A DNA stretch of 34,220 nt, taken from IMG/VR virus record IMGVR_UViG_3300025889_000464, positions 1-34,220 of that record. One strand, given 5' to 3'. Position 1 is the first letter of the stretch. Each line of letters begins with the position of its first letter. The notes under the pieces were generated by a model. The model saw only the letters and a program-made list of their open reading frames with translations, was not told the DNA's origin and ran no database searches. The stretch comes from a virus. The translations under genes were made by a program, and so were the position numbers. Below are positions 21,478-29,318 of this stretch, piece by piece.

Positions 21478-21645
21478 ATGGCCCAAAAACCCACCAAAGC
21501 GGCCAAAAAGACCGAAAAGGTCATGTCCGAGTACAAAGCCGGAACACTCAAATCCAGCTCGGGCAAAAAAGTAACCAGCCGCCCCCAAGCAATCGCCATT
21601 GCCCTCAGCGAAGCCGGCAAATCCCGCCCCAAGAGGAAAAAGTAA
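21478..21645 (+). CDS. DUF6496-like small basic protein
   Basis: 55 residues from ATG at 21478: MAQKPTKAAKKTEKVMSEYK, then GTLKSSSGKKVTSRPQAIAI and LSEAGKS. The text matches a small, Lys-rich family (DUF6496-like) found next to phage head genes. It starts 13 bases after the terminase stop and overlaps the next gene by one base. It might bind DNA or capsid inner surface; not established. Confidence 0.72.
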   Translation: MAQKPTKAAKKTEKVMSEYKAGTLKSSSGKKVTSRPQAIAIALSEAGKSRPKRKK

Positions 21646-21833
21646 TGGCCAAACCCGGCTTGTACAGCAATATCGCCGCCAAACGCAAGCGCATAGCCGC
21701 CGGCAGCAACGAATCCATGCGCAAACCTGGTACCAAGGGCGCCCCCACCGCCGCCGCCTTCAAAGCCTCGGCCAAAACCGCCAAAAAGCCCCCCAAAAAA
21801 AAAAAGGTAAATAGGCATGGGACGCATAGCTAA
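21645..21833 (+). CDS. Small basic head-region protein
   Basis: 62 residues, MAKPGLYSNIAAKRKRIAAG, then SMRKPGTKGAPTAAAFKASA and a Lys-rich end. I know the MAKPGLYxNIxAKRKRI opening as recurrent in cyanophages, with no known function. A run of six C and eleven A (21789-21805) codes PPKKKK near the end and could slip during transcription, but both other frames end within a few codons. The end overlaps the next gene by 17 bases. Confidence 0.66.
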   Translation: MAKPGLYSNIAAKRKRIAAGSNESMRKPGTKGAPTAAAFKASAKTAKKPPKKKKVNRHGTHS

Positions 21834-22165
21834 CACTGGCCTAGAACACTACGCCCACCTCGTCGAGCACACAGGCGGCCCCCTAACTGCCGTAAACGAC
21901 TGGATGGAAGTAGACGCCCAACAGCGACAGCTACACCTTCGCCGCCACCGTAACCGGCGGCGCCAACTTCACTCTCGCTCTGGAGTGCAGCTTCGACGGC
22001 ACCAGCTGGTTCACCCTCGACACGAGCAAAACCATCAACTCGGACGGCGAATACGTCTACTTCATCAGCGACAAACCCACCACAAAAATTCGTATGCGCA
22101 TCGCCTCGATCAGCTCGGGCACCCCGAACGTCGCACCCCACATCGCCGTAGCGTACGAAGGCTGA
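21817..22165 (+). CDS. Beta-rich structural protein split by a +1 frame change
   Basis: Starts MGRIANTGLEHYAHLVEHTG and runs in frame to about MEVDA (21918). The protein-like sequence then continues one base on: NSDSYTFAATVTGGANFTLA, then CSFDGTSWFTLDTSKTINSD and the end VAPHIAVAYEG at the TGA 22163-22165. Removing one C from CCC at 21917-21919 gives one smooth 115-residue protein. Either a programmed +1 shift, a recent mutation or a sequencing error. The product looks like a beta-sandwich, perhaps a capsid decoration or fibre piece. The stop overlaps the next ATG by one base. Confidence 0.62.
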
Positions 22166-22362
22166 TGGCCATCCACACCTTCACGGGCCGCCCCACCTAC
22201 ATCGAAGTAGACGCCGAAACCGGCCGCACCGAAGTCACCTTCGACTTCAAAACCCCCAGCGAATCCCCCGTGTTCGCCGGCTTCATGGGCGCCGTCTTCA
22301 CCGGCGTCGAAGTCCTCGTAGACATCGACGACGACATCGAAGAGGACTCGGACGATGATTGA
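22165..22362 (+). CDS. Small acidic head-region protein
   Basis: 65 residues from ATG at 22165 (TGATG overlap with the gene before). MAIHTFTGRPTYIEVDAETG, a beta-rich middle, and a very acidic end (DIDDDIEEDSDDD). The acidic tail contrasts with the basic proteins around it and could bind them or mimic DNA. No family recognised. Confidence 0.6.
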   Translation: MAIHTFTGRPTYIEVDAETGRTEVTFDFKTPSESPVFAGFMGAVFTGVEVLVDIDDDIEEDSDDD

Positions 22363-22568
22363 ATACATCGCACGTAGTCCTCGCAAAGGAGAACTGCAGC
22401 GTAAAACTCATCCGTTTCGGCCAGCAAGGCGTCTCCGGCTCTCCCGCCAAAACCGGCGAATCCACCTCGGACAAAGCCCGCCGCGCCTCCTTCAAAGCTC
22501 GCCACGCTAAAAATATCGCCAAAGGCAAAATGTCCGCCGCCTACTGGGCCAACCGAGAGAAGTGGTAA
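22359..22568 (+). CDS. Small basic protein, FGQQGVSGSP family
   Basis: 69 residues from TTG at 22359, overlapping the stop before it. KLIRFGQQGVSGSPAKTGES, then RRASFKARHAKNIAKGKMSA and AYWANREKW. I know this block as recurrent next to cyanophage head genes, function unknown. A second frame here from an ATG just upstream lacks the conserved text. Strongly basic, so contact with DNA is possible. Confidence 0.66.
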   Translation: MNTSHVVLAKENCSVKLIRFGQQGVSGSPAKTGESTSDKARRASFKARHAKNIAKGKMSAAYWANREKW

Positions 22569-22612
22569 CCCGCAGTTCTCTGCCAAAATAAAGACAAAGT
22601 AGGAGTTTTCCC

Positions 22613-24052
22613 GTGGTCTACAGCGCCAACGTCCCCCCAACTGGCGCAATCGTCAGCGAATCCCCCTTCGTCCGCTCGCTCGAAGTCATCGGCATGATGC
22701 CGGACTGGAAAGTAATGGCCGCCGTCACCAACGGCACCAACTACATCCGCGACCTCGCCGACCTCTACCTCCCCCAAGAACCCCGCGAAGACAACGACGC
22801 CTGGCAGGCCCGCATCGACCGCAGCGTCCTCTCCCCCTACACCAGCCGCCTAATCGAAACCGCCGCCGGCGCCGTCCTCCGCAAACCCATCCACATCGAA
22901 GGCGACCCCTACTGGAGCGAAGTCGCCCAAGACATCGACGGCATCGGCTCCAGCATCAATGAATACGCCCGCCGCGCCCTCGTCAGCAGCCTCACCTACG
23001 GCCACAGCGCCATCCTGGTCGATTTCCCCGCAGCAACTGGAGCCCGCAACCTGGCCGAAGAACGTGCCATGGGCCGCCGCCCCTACTTCGTCCACGTAGA
23101 CGCCCCCCAAATCTGGGGCTGGCGCAAAGACGAAACCAACCGCCTCACCCAAATCCGCATCCACGACTACGAGTACCGCCCCCTCAACGACTTCGGCGAA
23201 GAGCAAGTCGAAGTAATGCGCGTCATCTACCCCGGCCGCTACGACCTCTACACCCTCGGCCACGAAACCGTCACCTTCGAGGAAAGCAACGGCTTCAGCC
23301 TCAGCACCATCCCCGTCGTCCCCATCTACAGCAACCGCCGGGGCGTCCTCATCTCCCAGCCCCCTCTGCTCGACATCTCCAACCTCAACATCACCCATTA
23401 CCAACGCCAAAGCGACCTCATCCACGCCCTCCACATTGCCGCCATGCCCACCCTCGTCCTAGAGGGCTGGAACCAGGACAGCAGCGAGGCCACCCTCGGC
23501 GTCAACTACGCCCTCGGCATGGAGCCCGGCCACAAAGCCTATTACGTCCAATCTGACGCCACCAGCTTCGAGGCCCAAATGGCCGAACTCCAATCCCTCG
23601 AAGCCCAAATGTCCACTCTGGGCATCACCAAACTCTTCGGCCAAAAGTTCGTCGCCGAGTCCGCCGAGGCCAAACGCATCGACCAAGCCCAGTCCAACAG
23701 CGTCCTCGCCATCATCAGCCAAGAGCTGGAGTCCTCCCTCAACCAAGCCTTCAACCTCGCCGCCCAATACGTCGGCCTGGAACCCCCCACCATCACCATC
23801 GACCGCGACTTCGACTACTACCGCCTCATCGGCCAAGACGTCTCCGTCCTCGCCCAACTCAACCAAGCCGGCAAGATCAGCGACGAAACCCTTCTCAAAA
23901 TCCTCCAGCACGGCGAAATCCTCCCCGAAGACGTCAAAATCGCCGACGAACTGGAACGCATAGCCCAAATGGAAGCCACCGAAGAACTCGAAGAGAGCCA
24001 ACAACCCGAAGACCCCGACAAAAACCAGGAGAATCCCGCTCTAATAAAGTAA
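22613..24052 (+). CDS. Portal protein (DUF4055 family)
   Basis: 479 residues from GTG at 22613, with AGGAG seven bases upstream. The order of blocks (SRLIETAAGAVLRKPIHIEG, LTYGHSAILVDFPA, VPIYSNRRG, DISNLNITHYQRQSDLIHAL) fits the DUF4055 family, which holds the portal of many siphoviruses: a twelve-subunit ring at one capsid vertex through which DNA passes. The acidic C-terminus (ATEELEESQQPEDPDKN) is typical. Its place between terminase and scaffold agrees. Confidence 0.87.
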   Translation: MVYSANVPPTGAIVSESPFVRSLEVIGMMPDWKVMAAVTNGTNYIRDLADLYLPQEPREDNDAWQARIDRSVLSPYTSRLIETAAGAVLRKPIHIEGDPYWSEVAQDIDGIGSSINEYARRALVSSLTYGHSAILVDFPAATGARNLAEERAMGRRPYFVHVDAPQIWGWRKDETNRLTQIRIHDYEYRPLNDFGEEQVEVMRVIYPGRYDLYTLGHETVTFEESNGFSLSTIPVVPIYSNRRGVLISQPPLLDISNLNITHYQRQSDLIHALHIAAMPTLVLEGWNQDSSEATLGVNYALGMEPGHKAYYVQSDATSFEAQMAELQSLEAQMSTLGITKLFGQKFVAESAEAKRIDQAQSNSVLAIISQELESSLNQAFNLAAQYVGLEPPTITIDRDFDYYRLIGQDVSVLAQLNQAGKISDETLLKILQHGEILPEDVKIADELERIAQMEATEELEESQQPEDPDKNQENPALIK

Positions 24053-24059
24053 TATTAGT

Positions 24060-24794
24060 GTGTCCCAGTACATACCCCCCGTGCCCGAAAACCAGATTCC
24101 GGAAGGAACTCCTGTGGAGGCCATTCCGCCCCAGCCTGTGGCTGCCCCTGGTTCGCAGGACCTCTCCGCCCAAATCGAAGCCCTTCGCGCAAAAAACGCC
24201 GAGCTAATCGGCGAGCGCCGCAAAGACAAGGAAGCCCGCGAAACCCTCCAAGCCCAACTCGACCAACTGGCGCAAGCCCAACAAGAAGCCAAAACCCAGA
24301 AACTTGCCGAAACCGGCGAATACAGAACCCTCTGGGAAGAAGCCCAACAAACAGTCGCCGACCTCAAGCAACAAATCGCCCAACGTGATGCCACCATCGA
24401 AGAAATTCGCACCGGCTTCACCAAAGAACAAGTCCGCGCCACCGCCGTCGCCCAACTTGCCCAAGCTGGTGCAGTTGCCCCCGATCAGCTGTATCGTTTA
24501 GTGCAGGAGAACTTACGTGCCAAAGAAGGGCAGCCTGTGGCTGTTTCCGGCGGCGTCGAAGTTCCGATAGGCGACTTCATCGCCAACTTGAAAAACCCCG
24601 GTAGCGGCTACGAGCATCACTTTGCTGCTAGTAATCGTTCCGGCATGGGTGTAACGAGCAGTGCCCGTTCCACCGCCGTCCCAGGCCAAACCAACCCCTG
24701 GTCCAAAGAAGCCTGGAACATCACCCAGCAAATGATGATGCTGGTGGACAACCCCGATATGGCCCGCCTCCTGAAATCAGAAGCCGGCGCCTAG
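24060..24794 (+). CDS. Capsid scaffolding protein
   Basis: 244 residues from GTG at 24060. A Pro-rich start, then a long coiled coil (about 33-125: SAQIEALRAKNAELIGERRK, LQAQLDQLAQAQQEAKTQ), and a Gly/Ser-rich end. This build and the place directly before the major capsid gene fit an internal scaffold that guides head assembly and leaves before DNA fills it. There is no protease domain. Confidence 0.78.
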   Translation: MSQYIPPVPENQIPEGTPVEAIPPQPVAAPGSQDLSAQIEALRAKNAELIGERRKDKEARETLQAQLDQLAQAQQEAKTQKLAETGEYRTLWEEAQQTVADLKQQIAQRDATIEEIRTGFTKEQVRATAVAQLAQAGAVAPDQLYRLVQENLRAKEGQPVAVSGGVEVPIGDFIANLKNPGSGYEHHFAASNRSGMGVTSSARSTAVPGQTNPWSKEAWNITQQMMMLVDNPDMARLLKSEAGA

Positions 24795-24835
24795 CCCCTG
24801 TGGGGCACCCCCAACCCCCTCACTGGAGCTAATCC

Positions 24836-25948
24836 ATGTCCGCATTTAACGGCAACTACTCGGGAGGAACATTCCTCTCCAACCTTGTATCTCGCCCCGA
24901 ATTCCTTCAGTACACCGCTGAAGGCATCTTCGAGCAGTCCAAGTGGATCCAATCCGGCATCGTGCAGCGCAACGCTGCCCTGGACGCCCGTGCCGGCGGC
25001 ACCCGCGTGCGCGTGCCCTTCTTCGATCCCATCGCCCCGACCGAATCCCAGATCCTGAGCAACTCCACCTGGGGTGGCGGTGGCGGCTATCTGGTGCCCT
25101 CGAACGTGACTGCCGACGAGCAGATCATGACGATCCTGCACCGTGGCTTTGCCTACGCCGCTGACGACCTCAGCAAGCTCGGCTCGGGCGCCGACCCCCT
25201 GGCCCACGTCCGCAACCAGCTGACCGCCGCCATCAACAAGCTCAAGACTGCCACCCTGGCAGCCCAACTGCTTGGCCTGTTCGGCCCCATCGCTGGCACC
25301 GGCGTCCTCGGCCCCAACCAGCTCAACAAGAGCTTTGCTGGCGTCCCCGGCTCCATGACCGAAGCCAACTTCCTCAACGTGGCCAACGTTGTCGGCACCA
25401 AGGCCCTCCTCGGTGAGCGCGGCGACGAACTCGATTCGATTGCCATGCACTCGAACGTGGCCTACTACCTCCAGCAGGTCGGAATGCTGGTCTTCAGCAC
25501 CTCAGCCCTGTCCACCGGCGGCGCTGTCGTCTGGGGCGGCGGCGGTGTTGGCGTCAACCAGACCGAAGTTCCCTTCTTCGCCGGCCTCCGGGTCGTCATC
25601 GACGACCAGCTGACCGCCCTCACCGGCGGCACCGCCACCCACGCCAAGAAGTACCCCGTGTACCTCTTCAAGTCGGGCGTTGTCTCCGAGGGCATCCAGC
25701 AGGACCTGCGCCTCGCCGCCGACCGCAACATCCTGTCCATGCAGGACGTTCTGGCTGTGGACTACCACTACGGTTACCACATCACCGGCACCAAGTGGGC
25801 TGCCGCCACCGACAACCCCCTCAACACCACCGACGCCAACCAACTGGGCGCCATCGCCAGCTGGAACCTCGTCTTCGCCACCACCAAGATGGTCCCCGTG
25901 GCCCGCTTGCTGGTCAACACCCCCTTCGACACTTCCGCTTACGCCTGA
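24836..25948 (+). CDS. Major capsid protein (HK97-like fold)
   Basis: 370 residues. It builds the icosahedral head. AGGTRVRVPFFDPIAPTESQ, the repeated Gly stretches (STWGGGGGYLVP, VVWGGGGVGV) and the ending WNLVFATTKMVPVARLLVN fit phage coat proteins of the HK97-like type. Codon use here is the most GC-rich and even of the window, as expected for a highly expressed gene. A GGAG seven bases before the ATG serves as ribosome binding site. A strong terminator follows. Confidence 0.86.
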   Translation: MSAFNGNYSGGTFLSNLVSRPEFLQYTAEGIFEQSKWIQSGIVQRNAALDARAGGTRVRVPFFDPIAPTESQILSNSTWGGGGGYLVPSNVTADEQIMTILHRGFAYAADDLSKLGSGADPLAHVRNQLTAAINKLKTATLAAQLLGLFGPIAGTGVLGPNQLNKSFAGVPGSMTEANFLNVANVVGTKALLGERGDELDSIAMHSNVAYYLQQVGMLVFSTSALSTGGAVVWGGGGVGVNQTEVPFFAGLRVVIDDQLTALTGGTATHAKKYPVYLFKSGVVSEGIQQDLRLAADRNILSMQDVLAVDYHYGYHITGTKWAAATDNPLNTTDANQLGAIASWNLVFATTKMVPVARLLVNTPFDTSAYA

Positions 25949-25971
25949 TAAGCGCCCGCCTCGAAGCAACT

Positions 25972-25994
25972 GGGGCCCCACGGGGCCCCTTTTT
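25972..25994 (+). terminator. Rightward terminator after the capsid gene
   Basis: GGGGCC / GGCCCC with a 6-base loop and TTTTT, about 25 bases after the capsid stop. It should lower expression of the connector genes relative to the capsid. Confidence 0.8.
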
Positions 25995-26003
25995 CATGCC
26001 AAC

Positions 26004-26273
26004 TCAACCAAGCCCCAGCCGAATCTTCTCTTGCGCCTCAAATACCGCCGGCGTATTCATCACACTCTTATACGACTGCAAAATCAACTGGTTCATCACG
26101 TCATAACTCACCTGGAGCTTCTTCCCAATCTCCATAATGTTCAACCCCTCTTGCTCGCGCAACCGGCGAATCTCCAGCGCCACGGGCTCCAACTGGCGCA
26201 CCTCACCCCCAGGCTCAAACCCCGCCTTGGCCTTGGGTACGCTGGGCAAATCAGCACCTTTCTGAGCAGGCAT
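26004..26273 (-). CDS. Antisense small HTH protein
   Basis: 89 residues, leftward within the rightward head operon. After a Pro/Lys-rich start comes a helix-turn-helix-like part (IRRLREQEGLNIMEIGKKLQ, then VSYDVMNQLI), so DNA binding is likely. Its start codon shares the sequence CATG with the rightward gene at 26272, so no space exists for a promoter between them; its transcript must begin inside that gene. It could be a regulator of the late operon or a recent insertion. Confidence 0.6.
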   Translation of the reverse strand: MPAQKGADLPSVPKAKAGFEPGGEVRQLEPVALEIRRLREQEGLNIMEIGKKLQVSYDVMNQLILQSYKSVMNTPAVFEAQEKIRLGLG

Positions 26274-26469
26274 GAAAACAATCCGTCTTTACGTATCACA
26301 GGATAACCGAGGCTGGCACGAAGACATCCCCTACTCCCGCTACGAAGACCGCCTCACCGAACTCGAAATGGCCGGCGCCGACGTCTACATGGCCAAAGTA
26401 CTCCCCCAACCCCGCCGCGTCCGCACACCATCCATACGCACAGGCCCCATAGCCCATCTCTACGGGTGA
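26272..26469 (+). CDS. Small unknown protein
   Basis: 65 residues, MKTIRLYVSQDNRGWHEDIP, then YEDRLTELEMAGADVYMAKV and a basic end. The strand-helix-strand pattern suggests a small alpha/beta fold. Its ATG overlaps the start codon of the leftward gene at 26273. No ribosome binding site is evident. Function unknown. Confidence 0.55.
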   Translation: MKTIRLYVSQDNRGWHEDIPYSRYEDRLTELEMAGADVYMAKVLPQPRRVRTPSIRTGPIAHLYG

Positions 26470-26524
26470 CCTACACTGGAACTAACATGTAAACACTGCA
26501 CATAGCGGTCGAGGAAATACACAC

Positions 26525-27052
26525 ATGGCCCCAGTCCTCGTCGCCACTCTCGCGGGCGCCACCTCCAATTCCTACATCACCGTCGCCGACGCCACTGTCT
26601 ACTTCGACAATCGCCTAGACGCTGCCGACTGGACCGCCGCCACCGCCGACAACAAGGCCGCCTCTCTGATCACCGCCACCAGCTGGATCGACACCCTCGA
26701 CTTCTACGGCGACCGCTCAGCCACCACCCAAGCCCTGAAGTGGCCCCGCACCGACATAACCTGCGACGGCATCGAAGCCACCGCCACTTTCATCCCCCGC
26801 GAAATCAAAGACGCCACCTGCGAAGCTGCACTGGCACTCCTCCGCAATCCCACCATGCTGCGCGGCGTGGTTGCCGCCCCCGGCAGCTACGACGAGGTCG
26901 AACTTGGCGAGCTGCGCGTCAAGTACCGAGGCCAAGGCGAAGTCGAATCCGTCCAAGCCGTCACCGACGCCCTCCCCTGGCTACGCAGCTTCCTCAAGTG
27001 CTGGGCCAAAGGCGTTAGCGGCCCCGCATCCATCCGCCTCTACCGCAGCTGA
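26525..27052 (+). CDS. Head-tail connector (DnaT-like / gp6-like adaptor)
   Basis: 175 residues with GAGGAA seven bases before the ATG. ATSNSYITVADATVYFDNRL, then KAASLITATSWIDTL and LKWPRTDITCDGI follow the pattern of the family called putative DnaT-like, which in phage gene order takes the place of the head-tail adaptor under the portal. One base overlaps the next gene (TGATG). Confidence 0.72.
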   Translation: MAPVLVATLAGATSNSYITVADATVYFDNRLDAADWTAATADNKAASLITATSWIDTLDFYGDRSATTQALKWPRTDITCDGIEATATFIPREIKDATCEAALALLRNPTMLRGVVAAPGSYDEVELGELRVKYRGQGEVESVQAVTDALPWLRSFLKCWAKGVSGPASIRLYRS

Positions 27053-27429
27053 TGAGCCAGATCGACACCGTATTCCAGCCCATCCCGGCCCCCCTCCTCC
27101 GCGACTGGGGCCACAACGTCACCTACATCAAAAGCGGCCCCACCAACACCTACGTCCCCACCACCGGCGAAATCTATAACACCCAAACCCGCATCTCCGT
27201 CCGCGCAGTCATCACCCAAATCAAACCCGAAGAGTTCGACGGCACCTACCAAACCACCGACATGAAAATCCTCCTCGGCAACGCCGAGCTTGGAACATAC
27301 AGCCCCGCCATCCACGATCTCATCGAATACACAGACAACGGCAAAATTCGCACCGGCCGCATCATCAACACCACCACCTACCGAGGCGAAAACCCCCTCT
27401 TCCACACCCTCATTGTGAGGCCCCAATAA
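27052..27429 (+). CDS. Probable head closure / neck protein
   Basis: 125 residues, beta-rich: NVTYIKSGPTNTYVPTTGEI, SVRAVITQIKPEEFDG, then MKILLGNAELG and RIINTTTYRGENPLFHTLIV. Order (adaptor, this gene, gp10-like, terminator) and fold pattern fit a head closure protein of the stopper type. One-base overlap on both sides shows tight coupling. Confidence 0.65.
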   Translation: MSQIDTVFQPIPAPLLRDWGHNVTYIKSGPTNTYVPTTGEIYNTQTRISVRAVITQIKPEEFDGTYQTTDMKILLGNAELGTYSPAIHDLIEYTDNGKIRTGRIINTTTYRGENPLFHTLIVRPQ

Positions 27430-27941
27430 TGGCAAACCTCAAACAGTTGATGCGCGACGCATACACCTGGAAAAACAACCTAGCCAGAAATGCCGCCAAA
27501 GAAATAATGAACGGCCTAGCCGACGCCGGCCCCAACTGGGGCGGCGAGTTCCGCGACAGCTGGGTAGCCGTAGCCCCCGGCGCCGGCGCCAGCTCTGGCA
27601 GCTACCCCTACACATTACGCGACATCCCCAAACTGCCCGCCACACTGAAGGAGGCCAACCGAGTCACCAAATTCATCATCCAAAACACCGCTCCTCATGC
27701 AGCCATAGCCCTGGATCTGGCCAGCGTGCCCCGTGAGCAGTTTCGGTACCCCGGTTACGGCCCCGACGGCGACATCGTTGCACGGGGCACCCGCCCCGAT
27801 GTCGGCAAACGCGGCGACGTAACCCTCGGCGCGGGCAACTCACGCAGCACCGCCCCCTTGGACTGGTATCCCCTCTACGCTCAAGGCGGCGCAATGCAAA
27901 AAGCCCTGGAGCGCGGCGTCCGCCTCGCTAAACCCGAATGA
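27429..27941 (+). CDS. HK97 gp10-like neck / tail completion protein
   Basis: 170 residues. It starts with a helix (NLKQLMRDAYTWKNNLARNA), then GGEFRDSWVAVAPG and FIIQNTAPHAAIALDLASVP, where N-x-x-x-Y/H-A is typical of gp10-like neck proteins, and ends in a helix (AMQKALERGVRLAK). It should join tail and head during assembly. Overlaps the next gene as ATGA. Confidence 0.68.
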   Translation: MANLKQLMRDAYTWKNNLARNAAKEIMNGLADAGPNWGGEFRDSWVAVAPGAGASSGSYPYTLRDIPKLPATLKEANRVTKFIIQNTAPHAAIALDLASVPREQFRYPGYGPDGDIVARGTRPDVGKRGDVTLGAGNSRSTAPLDWYPLYAQGGAMQKALERGVRLAKPE

Positions 27942-28405
27942 ACTACCAAGCAATCCGGGCTGTGCTGGAGAACCCCCTACTCACGGCGTACAACGGCCTC
28001 GTCCCTGCAGTGCCGGTGTACTTCGACAACATCATGAACGACGGCTCGGACAGCGCCAAAGAGTTCGTGGACGTCAACATCCAGTTCGGCCTCACAACCG
28101 AAACCGCCCTCACATCCAACCCCACCTTTGTACGCGGCGTCATCGTCATTCGCACGTACACCCCCAAAGGCAACGGCCCGGCCCGCAACCAAGTCCTAGT
28201 TGACGTCGCCGCCACCGTCCTAAACAACATCAACAACTCGGCAAAACCCGCAACCGGCATATATCTCCGCACCGGCTCCATCGACGGCCCGGCCTTCAGC
28301 CCCGACTTCGGCGGCGCAGCCCCCGACCAACAATCCCGCCGGGCCTTCATGCCATTCTTCATCTCGCGTATATCCGCCGGCTTCCAGGCCCAAGTTATTT
28401 CTTAA
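27938..28405 (+). CDS. Tail terminator protein
   Basis: 155 residues, MNYQAIRAVLENPLLTAYNG, then VFVRGVIVIRTYTPKG-type strands and VDVAATVLNNINNS. This size, strand-helix pattern and the place before the tail tube gene fit the tail terminator, which caps the tube at its final length. The stop codon lies in the left arm of a 9-base inverted repeat. Confidence 0.66.
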   Translation: MNYQAIRAVLENPLLTAYNGLVPAVPVYFDNIMNDGSDSAKEFVDVNIQFGLTTETALTSNPTFVRGVIVIRTYTPKGNGPARNQVLVDVAATVLNNINNSAKPATGIYLRTGSIDGPAFSPDFGGAAPDQQSRRAFMPFFISRISAGFQAQVIS

Positions 28406-28477
28406 TACCACTCCAACAGAACCGCTATTCTGTATAAAGCCGGGCAGTGCCCGCACCGCCCTCTTAACTGGTATTAA
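28402..28477. repeat. Inverted repeat framing the tail-tube leader
   Basis: TTAATACCA (28402-28410) and TGGTATTAA (28469-28477) are perfect inverted copies 58 bases apart. The second arm ends two bases before the tail-tube ATG. Inside lies a CGGGC / GCCCG hairpin (28441-28453) and the element CTATTCTGTATAAAG. It could fold the leader and hide the start, or be a binding site. Confidence 0.55.
28425..28439 (+). promoter_or_regulatory. Candidate promoter of the tail-tube gene
   Basis: CTATTCTGTATAAAG holds two overlapping -10-like boxes (TATTCT and TATAAA), about 40 bases before the tail-tube ATG. A separate promoter would suit a protein needed in many copies. Confidence 0.38.
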
Positions 28478-28479
28478 CC

Positions 28480-29226
28480 ATGGCCACCGTCCTTTCGGGC
28501 ACCTCCGGTGCTCTCTATTACACCCCAGCTGGTACATCCGTTACCACGCTGACTGCTTCCGCCTTCCCCGCCACGGGCTCGGACATCACCGTCGGCTCGT
28601 ATCTCGGCTTTAGGGTTGACGACCCTGTGACACTCGCCTATCCGGTCGGCGCCACCACAACCAACGCCATTGCAGCTGGCGCGTACTTCGTGAAAACGTA
28701 TGTCGCTAGCACCGGCGTCATGACCATCAGCTCCACCGTCGGCGGCGCAGCCGCAACGGCCACCGGCCTACCCAGCGGCTTCGGCGCCAGCTTCGCCAGC
28801 ATCACCTACACCGCCCCCGTAGTAGTGGGCTCTGTGCGCGACTGGAGCTTCGAGATCACCCGCTCTGAGATCGACGTCACCACCATCGGTCAGGAAGCCG
28901 GCCAGTACACCCCATTCCGCACCTACATCGCCGGCTTCGCTGACGGCACTGGTTCGGCCACGGTGTACAACACCGACGACGACAGCAACATGGCCAACCG
29001 CCTGATCGAGGACGTCATCCAGCGCCAGCAAACCGGCGCCCGCATGAAGCTCTACATCGACCGCGTAGTTGTCTCGGGCACCGTCAACGACACCCTCAGC
29101 CGCTCCATCAACGTCCCGGTGATCCTGACGTCCGCCAGCCTGACCGTCAACCCCGACGACGGCCAGTCGGTCGCCATCAACTTCCGCCCCTCCGAAGCCC
29201 CCACCTTCGACCTCTCCAAGTCCTGA
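28480..29226 (+). CDS. Major tail (tube) protein
   Basis: 248 residues, beta-rich with many Thr, Ser, Gly and Val. VVVGSVRDWSFEITRSEIDV followed by TTIGQEAGQYTPFRTYIAGF is typical of tail tube proteins of siphoviruses; TLSRSINVPVILTSASLTVN closes the fold. It forms the hexameric tube around the tape measure. Own leader and own terminator suggest independent high expression. Confidence 0.82.
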   Translation: MATVLSGTSGALYYTPAGTSVTTLTASAFPATGSDITVGSYLGFRVDDPVTLAYPVGATTTNAIAAGAYFVKTYVASTGVMTISSTVGGAAATATGLPSGFGASFASITYTAPVVVGSVRDWSFEITRSEIDVTTIGQEAGQYTPFRTYIAGFADGTGSATVYNTDDDSNMANRLIEDVIQRQQTGARMKLYIDRVVVSGTVNDTLSRSINVPVILTSASLTVNPDDGQSVAINFRPSEAPTFDLSKS

Positions 29227-29250
29227 TAACCTTCCGGTTGTCCCCCGTCC

Positions 29251-29275
29251 GCCCCGCTATCCAGCGGGGCTTTTT
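29251..29275 (+). terminator. Rightward terminator after the tail-tube gene
   Basis: CCCCGCT / AGCGGGG with a 4-base loop, then CTTTTT, about 25 bases after the stop. Strong intrinsic terminator. Confidence 0.85.
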
Positions 29276-29280
29276 CATGG

Positions 29281-29295
29281 TTATTGCGTTACAAT
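29281..29295 (+). promoter_or_regulatory. Candidate promoter of the chaperone gene
   Basis: TTATTGCGTTACAAT directly after the terminator and 23 bases before the ATG. TACAAT is a good -10 box; the rest recalls the CTAnTGTTACACA family. Confidence 0.38.
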
Positions 29296-29318
29296 ACAAA
29301 CTAGATCACTAAGGTTTT

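Noticed and set aside
21789-21805. C6A11 run as a programmed slippage site
   Set aside because: Both alternative frames hit stop codons within a few codons after the run, so slippage would only trim the tail of a small protein.
20289-25981. Many long leftward frames opposite terminase, portal, scaffold and capsid genes
   Set aside because: High GC at third positions leaves the opposite strand open; these frames lack motifs and ribosome binding sites and are shadows.
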